64,000 bases of DNA from Methanobacteriales archaeon HGW-Methanobacteriales-1 (GTDB lineage Archaea; Methanobacteriota; Methanobacteria; Methanobacteriales; Methanobacteriaceae), in the NCBI GenBank assembly GCA_002839705.1, contig PGYO01000007.1:34257-98256 (forward strand), in the 5' to 3' direction. The notes under the pieces are model-generated. The model was not told the origin of the DNA and did no database searches. It saw only the letters and a list, made by a program, of their open reading frames with translations. Shown one piece after another: positions 58,384 through 64,000 of the stretch (the stretch's first letter is position 1; the number at the start of each line of letters is the position of its first letter). A program made the position numbers and the translations under genes.

Positions 58384-59715
58384 TTATATGGTTAGATATT
58401 TCTCTAATTCGTATGGGAACACTTGTATTCGGTAGTCATCCCATTCTTTGTGTTTAATGGACATGAACTGTTCGAAAACATGGTCACCAAGTGAAGATTT
58501 AACTACTTCATCGGCTTCCAAGGCGTGGTAAGCTTCCCATAGGCTGGATGGTAAAACATCTATTCCCATATCGGTTAACTCAGCACTAGTTTTTCCGAAT
58601 ACATCCACTTCTGTTGGTTCGCCTGGGTCGACTTTATTCTTAATACCGTCCATACCGGCTTCTAAAACAGCAGCAAATGCTAAGTAAGGGTTACATGATG
58701 GATCAGGCATTCTTAACTCGACACGAGTACGGTTTCCACGGGATGCAGGGATTCTGACTAAGGTGGATCTGTTTTTGAGACCGTAAGCTACATATACTGG
58801 GGCTTCGTATCCTGGAACTAATCTCTTGTAAGAATTTATGGTTGGAGCACATATGGCTGCTAAAGCTTTAGAGTGCTTTAATAGACCACCAGTGAAGTTT
58901 ATAGCTTCTTCAGACAATTGAGTTTCTGTGTCTGGGTCGTAGAATGCGTTTTCACCGTTTTTGAATAGGGACTGGTTGATGTGCATACCACTTCCATTTT
59001 CTCCGAAGAATGGTTTTGGCATGAAGGTTACATAGTGACCCATATTATCTGCTATGGCTTTAATGGCCTGTTTGAAGGTAATTACTGCATCAGCAGTTTT
59101 TAAGGCTTTGTCGAACTTGAAATCAATTTCGTGTTGACCCGGAGCTACTTCGTGGTGAGAAACTTCTATATCGAATTTCAATGCTTCCAAGTCCATGACT
59201 AATTTTCTTCGGATGTCAGTTCCTTTATCAACAGGTTCTACATCGAAATAAGCACCATCATCATGAGGAATTATATTTCCTTCTTCGTCCTGATCGAGAA
59301 TAAAGAATTCTGGTTCTGGACCTACATTGTATTCGTATCCGGATTTTTCTACTTTTTCTAGAGCTTTTCTCAATACGTATCGAGGGTCTCCTTCAAAAGG
59401 TGTTTTTCCGTCTGGCCAGTATACGTCACAGATAAATCTGCAAACACCCTTCTCTTCTGGTCTCCATGGGAGGGTAGAGAATGTTTCAGGGTCTGGTTTT
59501 AGAATAAGGTCACTTTCATTTATATTTACGAATCCTGAAACAGATGAACCGTCAAACAGAAGACCGTCGTTTATAATATCTTCGATCTGATCTGGTTTGT
59601 TGATGGGAACAGCCATATTTTTAGGAATTCCGTGTATGTCTACAAACTGGAGTCGTACGAACTTAACGCCGCATTCGTCCATTTTACTAATAATTTGTCC
59701 TACTTTATCTGACAT
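58384..59715 (-). CDS. glnA: Glutamine synthetase type I
   Basis: A 443-residue GSI-alpha enzyme that joins ammonium to glutamate at the cost of ATP. The pattern is complete: [41 protein letters not shown] and [17 protein letters not shown]. The short GSI-alpha form lacks an adenylylation loop. AGGTATTAAT precedes the ATG. It follows an NrpR operator, so it is nitrogen-regulated. Confidence 0.96.
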   Translation of the reverse strand: MSDKVGQIISKMDECGVKFVRLQFVDIHGIPKNMAVPINKPDQIEDIINDGLLFDGSSVSGFVNINESDLILKPDPETFSTLPWRPEEKGVCRFICDVYWPDGKTPFEGDPRYVLRKALEKVEKSGYEYNVGPEPEFFILDQDEEGNIIPHDDGAYFDVEPVDKGTDIRRKLVMDLEALKFDIEVSHHEVAPGQHEIDFKFDKALKTADAVITFKQAIKAIADNMGHYVTFMPKPFFGENGSGMHINQSLFKNGENAFYDPDTETQLSEEAINFTGGLLKHSKALAAICAPTINSYKRLVPGYEAPVYVAYGLKNRSTLVRIPASRGNRTRVELRMPDPSCNPYLAFAAVLEAGMDGIKNKVDPGEPTEVDVFGKTSAELTDMGIDVLPSSLWEAYHALEADEVVKSSLGDHVFEQFMSIKHKEWDDYRIQVFPYELEKYLTI

Positions 59716-59768
59716 GGATTAATACCTCCGTGAATTTAAAGTAATTAATATATAATGTAAATTACACC

Positions 59769-59782
59769 GGAAAGAGATTTCC
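59769..59782. promoter_or_regulatory. NrpR operator at glnA promoter
   Basis: GGAA-AGAGAT-TTCC, a perfect GGAA-N6-TTCC operator. A minus-strand TATA (CATTTATATATA, about 59790-59801) lies just upstream, so the operator is in the initiation region. Remaining sequence to the surface-protein gene is about 580 bp of AT-rich DNA without a recognisable gene, apart from the inverted repeat at 60207-60240. Confidence 0.8.
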
Positions 59783-60206
59783 TTTTAATTATATATAAAT
59801 GTTTTGAAATGTGTATTTGATGATTTATTTCAGCTATAATTATTATTAAGTATTAACTCTAGAACTTAGAAATTCATTATTATTTATTATTTTTTCTGAT
59901 TTTTTGGTAAGTGAAATTATTCTTAATTTTAATTTCATAAAATAAAAATTATTTAGCACTGTTAATTGTTAATTTTAAATATTTTTATTATTGTATTGGT
60001 ATTCAATCTTTTTTAGGCTTCTTCTTTTTGGAAAAAAGCTAAATACTATTTTTATTCACTTTTTGTATTTTAAAAAGTTTTATATCCTTACAAATCATAA
60101 TAAAAGTACATAAAATTTCTATAGATTTAATAAGCGGATTTAAATTATTTGTATTACTATTGTGGATTAGTAATAATTTAATTCCACTTAAAGGCTTTGA
60201 ATATTA

Positions 60207-60240
60207 AATTAGAAGAACTAATAATTGAGAACTTCTAATT
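60207..60240. repeat. Inverted repeat AATTAGAAG...CTTCTAATT
   Basis: Nine-base perfect arms with a 16-base spacer, 120 bp before the surface-protein start. It could form a leader hairpin or serve as an operator for that gene. No other support. Confidence 0.4.
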
Positions 60241-60360
60241 AACTACTCAGTGGGGGGTCATAATCAAGAAATAATTTATTTTAACATTAGAATTTTTGAT
60301 ATTTAGATTTTTTATTTTAAAGTATTTCATTTATTTAAAACTCATAAAGGGGTGAAAATA

Positions 60361-63300
60361 TTGAAAGAAAATATTAAGCAAAGCCATTTGTTGACAATAA
60401 TGCTTCTGTTGGCCATGATATTCGCATTCTCATTTGCCACAGACACAGCATCAGCGGCTCAGTCTCAGATATATGTCAGTCCTACGGGAAATGATTCTTG
60501 GGATGGCCAATCGGATGTCTGGGTGAACGGAACTACCGGCCCTAAAAAGACGGTTAAAAATGCTACAGGCACAGTTTCTGCGAATGGTTTTGTTAGAATC
60601 GCTAATGGAACTTATAATGAAAATAACATAACCATTAGTCGCGATATGACCATTATAGGTGCAAGCAAAGAAAACACCATAATTAATGGGTCGAATACTC
60701 AGGGAATATTCTTTATTGGAGGTAGTAATCTTATAGTTAATTTTGTCAACTTAACACTTACCAATGGAAATTCAACTGCTGGTGGAGCTATTTCTTCTAA
60801 TAGTGTTAATCAGATAACGGTAAAAAACTGTATTTTCAAGGATAATGTCGCACGTGGAAGTGGTGGTGGAGCTATCTACAGTTATGGTCAAAACGGTAAT
60901 CCTTGTTATGTAACTGTAAGTGACTCTGATTTCATAAATAACCGGGCCATGGGTGGAACTAGTTATGCTGGGTCTGGTGGAGCTATAGTTTCTTTCTTTA
61001 CGTCATTATACGTAACTAACAGTAATTTCATAAATAACTCAGCTACTGGTGTGGTACCTCGAGGAGGAGCTATTCATGCTTCCGCTTCCTCTGCAACTGT
61101 TAATTTCAACAGATTTATTGGAAACACAGCAACTTATGGTGGTGCTATTTACAGTGACACCTTAGGATATGTTGATGCAACTCTAAATTGGTGGGGATCT
61201 AATACAGGCCCTGTTCCGGCTATGATTAATGGAGCATCAGTATATACAACACCTTGGTTAGTTTTAACACCACCTATCGACGTAAACATGTCTCAAAACA
61301 GTAATTATGCTATTTCAGCAGACTTACAACATGATTCCTATGGTAACTACTATGATCCTACCTACGGCCATGTTCCTGATGGAATACCAGTCACTTTTGC
61401 TGTCCCCTCTCTGGGTACGGTAAGTCCTTTGACCGGAACAACCCTCAATGGACTGTTAACGACCATTTTTACGTCTGGAGCTACTAATGGAATTGCTAAT
61501 CCTACATTTACAGTTGATAGTCAAACTGTAACTGGAAATGTAACTATATCTGACATCATCATTCCAACCAGTGTTGTTGTTGATCCAGTGTTAGGTTATA
61601 CTGGTGATTTTGTAGACATATTTGCCACTCTAACTGACACCCAAAATAATGTACCATTAGAAAATGTGCTGATTGATTTCTATGTCAATGGTGCTTACCT
61701 GGGTAATTCTGCGACTGATGTGAATGGCCTGGCTGTCATGAATTATTATATATTCCAGGGAGCCGGTATTTATCAAATATTTGCTCAATTCGTAGGTAAT
61801 GACACCTATTCTGCAAGCAATGGGGCTAATAATCTAACTGTGGACTTCATTCCAACCAATACCACAGCAGTTACTAATCCTGCAATCACCAATTACAAGG
61901 ATTCCATAGTTTTAACTGCAAATCTTACTGAAACAATTTTTGGTGGACCATTAAGTGGAAAAACCATATATTTCAGTGCAAATGGAATTAGTTTAGGAAC
62001 TGCTGAAACGGATGGTTTTGGTGTAGCCACATTAGGTTATCAAATAAGCATACCACCGGGCAGTTATCAAATACTGGCTGAATTTTTAGGAGATGAATCT
62101 TACTCTCCTAGTAATGCTACTAGTAGTACAACTTTGAATGTTGATTATACTCCAACCAACATAACCGTTCCTCTAAGATCGGGTTATTACAATACCTCAG
62201 TGTCTTTATCAGCTACTTTAACTGATACTCTCCACAGCTTAGCTGTAAATGGTAGATTAGTTAATTTCTATGTAAATGGAACATTAGTGGGTAATGCCAC
62301 AACCAATGCTGCAGGTATTGCTACATTAAATTATGTCAACCAATTCTTGCCGGGAACTTACCCTATTTTCGTTGATTTTGCAGGGGACGCAGGTTATCTG
62401 GCCAGCAATGGTACTAACAATTTAATTGTAAACTATACTCCTTCAGTAGTCTACAATGTTTTAGCGAGATCTGGATTCTATGGTAATACCGTAATCTTAA
62501 CAGCATCTCTTAGAAATCCAAATACATTTGCTGCTTTAGTCAATAAAACCATTAATTTTTATATAAATGGAACGTTGGTGGGTAGTAATACAACCAGTGC
62601 TGTAGGTACAGCTACTTGGTCATATACTATTGTCCAAGGTATTGGAATCTATCAGATTTTAGCTCAATTCCCTGGAGACACAATATATAATGCAAGTAGT
62701 TTAAATAACACCTTGACCGTGAATGGGCTTGCCACCAACCTGACGGTTGATCCTAAATCCGGATATTTTGGTGACTTGATGAATTTAACTGCCACCCTAA
62801 AAGACAATGTCAATCTCCCTTTAAGTGGTAAAAACATTACTTTCAGTGTGAATGGTACTGTGGTAGGTAGTGTATTGACTGACGTATCTGGAATAGCTAC
62901 TTTGCCTTACACCATAACTCAAAGTGCAGGAACTTATCTGATATTCGCTCAATTTGCTGGAGATACATCATATCTTTCCAAAAATGCTACTAACAACTTA
63001 ACAGTTAACTTTACCCCAACAAATATTGCTGTTACTCCATTTACAGCATATTATGGTGATTTAGTTAATTTAACTGCTAACTTAACTGATACTGCACATG
63101 GTGTGCCACTTGTCGGTAAAAATGTTACTTTCAGTGTGAATGGTAGTTCTGTGGGCAGCGTATTAACTGATGCTTCTGGTTTAGCTACTTTAGGGTATAA
63201 TGTAGCATTAACTATGGGTAGTTATCAGATTTTAGCTGCTTTTGCAGGAGATACTATATTCTCTGGTTCTAGCAACAATAGTAATTTAATAGTAAACCAA

Positions 63301-64000
63301 ATCCCTACTAACCTAATAATTTCTCCAATATCTGGTTATTATGGATATCCTGTCAACATAACGGCTACTTTAACTGATTTACATAACAATATAACTGTGA
63401 CTGGTAAAAACATTAGCTTCAGTTTTGATGGTAGTGTAATAGGTAGTGCTTTGACGAATGCTTCGGGAATCGCTTCATTAAATGATGTTTTAATAACTCC
63501 TGGAGTATTACAAGTAATGGCTGAATTCTCTGGAGATACAGTATATGCTGGAAGCACGGGAACAACTAGTCCTCTGGTTCAACCATCACCAACTCAAATG
63601 CTGGTGGATAAGGTATATGGATTTAACGGAGGTTTATTCAATTTAACTGCTAATTTAACTGATTCGGTGCATGGTGTGCCTGTTGTTGGGCGGAATGTTA
63701 CTTTCAGTGTGAATGGATTAGTAGTTGGTACTGCATTAACCAATGCTTCTGGAATAGTTGTTTTACCTTACACGGTTACTCAAGGAAATGGTGTCTACTC
63801 GATACTTGTTCAATTCTTAGGAGATAGCAATTATGCCTCAAGCAGTAATTTAAATACACTAAATATTATACCGAACACTCCACCTATTGTAACAGCTTCT
63901 GATCCGGTTAATAATGCGGTTAATGTGGCTTTGAATAAAGTGATTAATGTTACTTTTAATCAGGCTATTTTGGCTGGTAATAATTGGATTGAGCTTTTGA
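60361..64000 (+). CDS. Adhesin-like surface protein, beta-helix plus Ig-like repeats, 3' truncated
   Basis: The frame starts at TTG after AAGGGGTGA and stays open past the window edge (1213 codons seen). Residues 1-33 are a signal peptide (LLTIMLLLAMIFAFSFA, cleavage near ASA-A). Residues about 40-290 form a right-handed beta-helix (NGTYNENNITI, NCIFKDNVARGSGGGAIYS). A Big_1-like domain follows to about 400. Then come eight Ig-like repeats of about 96 residues (starts near 401, 497, 597, 693, 790, 885, 981 and 1076) with the core NLTATLTD...GKNITFSVNG. A different Ig domain (DPVNNAVNVALNKVINVTF, Big_5-like) begins near 1175. Typical of Methanobacterium cell-surface adhesins. Confidence 0.9.
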   Translation, partial: MKENIKQSHLLTIMLLLAMIFAFSFATDTASAAQSQIYVSPTGNDSWDGQSDVWVNGTTGPKKTVKNATGTVSANGFVRIANGTYNENNITISRDMTIIGASKENTIINGSNTQGIFFIGGSNLIVNFVNLTLTNGNSTAGGAISSNSVNQITVKNCIFKDNVARGSGGGAIYSYGQNGNPCYVTVSDSDFINNRAMGGTSYAGSGGAIVSFFTSLYVTNSNFINNSATGVVPRGGAIHASASSATVNFNRFIGNTATYGGAIYSDTLGYVDATLNWWGSNTGPVPAMINGASVYTTPWLVLTPPIDVNMSQNSNYAISADLQHDSYGNYYDPTYGHVPDGIPVTFAVPSLGTVSPLTGTTLNGLLTTIFTSGATNGIANPTFTVDSQTVTGNVTISDIIIPTSVVVDPVLGYTGDFVDIFATLTDTQNNVPLENVLIDFYVNGAYLGNSATDVNGLAVMNYYIFQGAGIYQIFAQFVGNDTYSASNGANNLTVDFIPTNTTAVTNPAITNYKDSIVLTANLTETIFGGPLSGKTIYFSANGISLGTAETDGFGVATLGYQISIPPGSYQILAEFLGDESYSPSNATSSTTLNVDYTPTNITVPLRSGYYNTSVSLSATLTDTLHSLAVNGRLVNFYVNGTLVGNATTNAAGIATLNYVNQFLPGTYPIFVDFAGDAGYLASNGTNNLIVNYTPSVVYNVLARSGFYGNTVILTASLRNPNTFAALVNKTINFYINGTLVGSNTTSAVGTATWSYTIVQGIGIYQILAQFPGDTIYNASSLNNTLTVNGLATNLTVDPKSGYFGDLMNLTATLKDNVNLPLSGKNITFSVNGTVVGSVLTDVSGIATLPYTITQSAGTYLIFAQFAGDTSYLSKNATNNLTVNFTPTNIAVTPFTAYYGDLVNLTANLTDTAHGVPLVGKNVTFSVNGSSVGSVLTDASGLATLGYNVALTMGSYQILAAFAGDTIFSGSSNNSNLIVNQIPTNLIISPISGYYGYPVNITATLTDLHNNITVTGKNISFSFDGSVIGSALTNASGIASLNDVLITPGVLQVMAEFSGDTVYAGSTGTTSPLVQPSPTQMLVDKVYGFNGGLFNLTANLTDSVHGVPVVGRNVTFSVNGLVVGTALTNASGIVVLPYTVTQGNGVYSILVQFLGDSNYASSSNLNTLNIIPNTPPIVTASDPVNNAVNVALNKVINVTFNQAILAGNNWIELL

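Noticed and set aside
59843..60206. CRISPR or riboswitch in the long glnA-adhesin spacer
   Set aside because: No direct repeats and no conserved aptamer-like pairing seen, only AT-rich sequence.

Overview
The window looks like a chromosomal segment of a hydrogenotrophic methanogen of the Methanobacterium type (Methanobacteriales). The evidence is a complete tungsten-type formylmethanofuran dehydrogenase operon, a nif operon with the two PII-like genes nifI1 and nifI2 between nifH and nifD, the archaeal nitrogen repressor NrpR, archaeal TATA boxes with GGTGA or GGAGG ribosome sites, AT-rich spacers and a giant repeat-rich surface protein. No rRNA, tRNA, CRISPR array or intact transposon was seen.

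Region 1 (1-12.5 kb) holds a truncated GAP-family membrane protein, small membrane proteins, a flavin-type PPOX protein, a DUF3796-like/Xre-regulator pair behind three tandem phased palindromes, two tandem SulP transporters and two paralogous membrane PAS/HisKA_2 sensor kinases. Region 2 (12.6-22.9 kb) is accessory: a PadR regulator with two DUF2812 proteins, a 7-TM protein and a membrane-anchored flavodoxin, an alcohol dehydrogenase, a methyltransferase, a HEPN-like protein followed by an ImmA/IrrE-DUF4411 (PIN) toxin-antitoxin-like pair, and a DHA2 drug-efflux-type MFS protein.

Region 3 (22.9-46.6 kb) is a molybdenum/tungsten neighbourhood: moaA, mobB, a NuoG-fused formate dehydrogenase alpha chain, a sulfite-oxidase-fold protein and moeA. 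Next come the fwd operon, preceded by a regulator that joins an HTH to a ferredoxin domain, two DUF-type paralogues and modABC. After these lie a radical SAM/SPASM enzyme with a possible peptide substrate, a second FwdF-like polyferredoxin operon, a Mop-type molybdate-binding protein and an unassigned molybdopterin oxidoreductase. Three 24-bp ModE-like boxes and three GTGTA-N5-TACAC palindromes sit at promoters here.

Region 4 (46.7-59.7 kb) is nitrogen fixation and its control: ferredoxin, nifX-like, nifN, nifE, nifK, nifD, nifI2, nifI1 and nifH (all minus strand), then trmO, a 30-residue membrane peptide, nrpR and glnA. Perfect GGAA-N6-TTCC NrpR operators lie at the predicted starts of nifH and glnA. 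Region 5 (60.4 kb to the end) is an adhesin-like protein with a beta-helix domain and eight Ig-like repeats, open at the window edge.

The genes fit together as metal supply (modABC, mop), cofactor assembly (moaA, mobB, moeA) and the Mo/W enzymes that use it (Fwd, FdhA-like, the oxidoreductase, nitrogenase), with metal-responsive and nitrogen-responsive operators. The least explained parts are the radical SAM/peptide pair, the GTGTA-box regulon with its 34-codon leader gene, and the triple-palindrome promoter.
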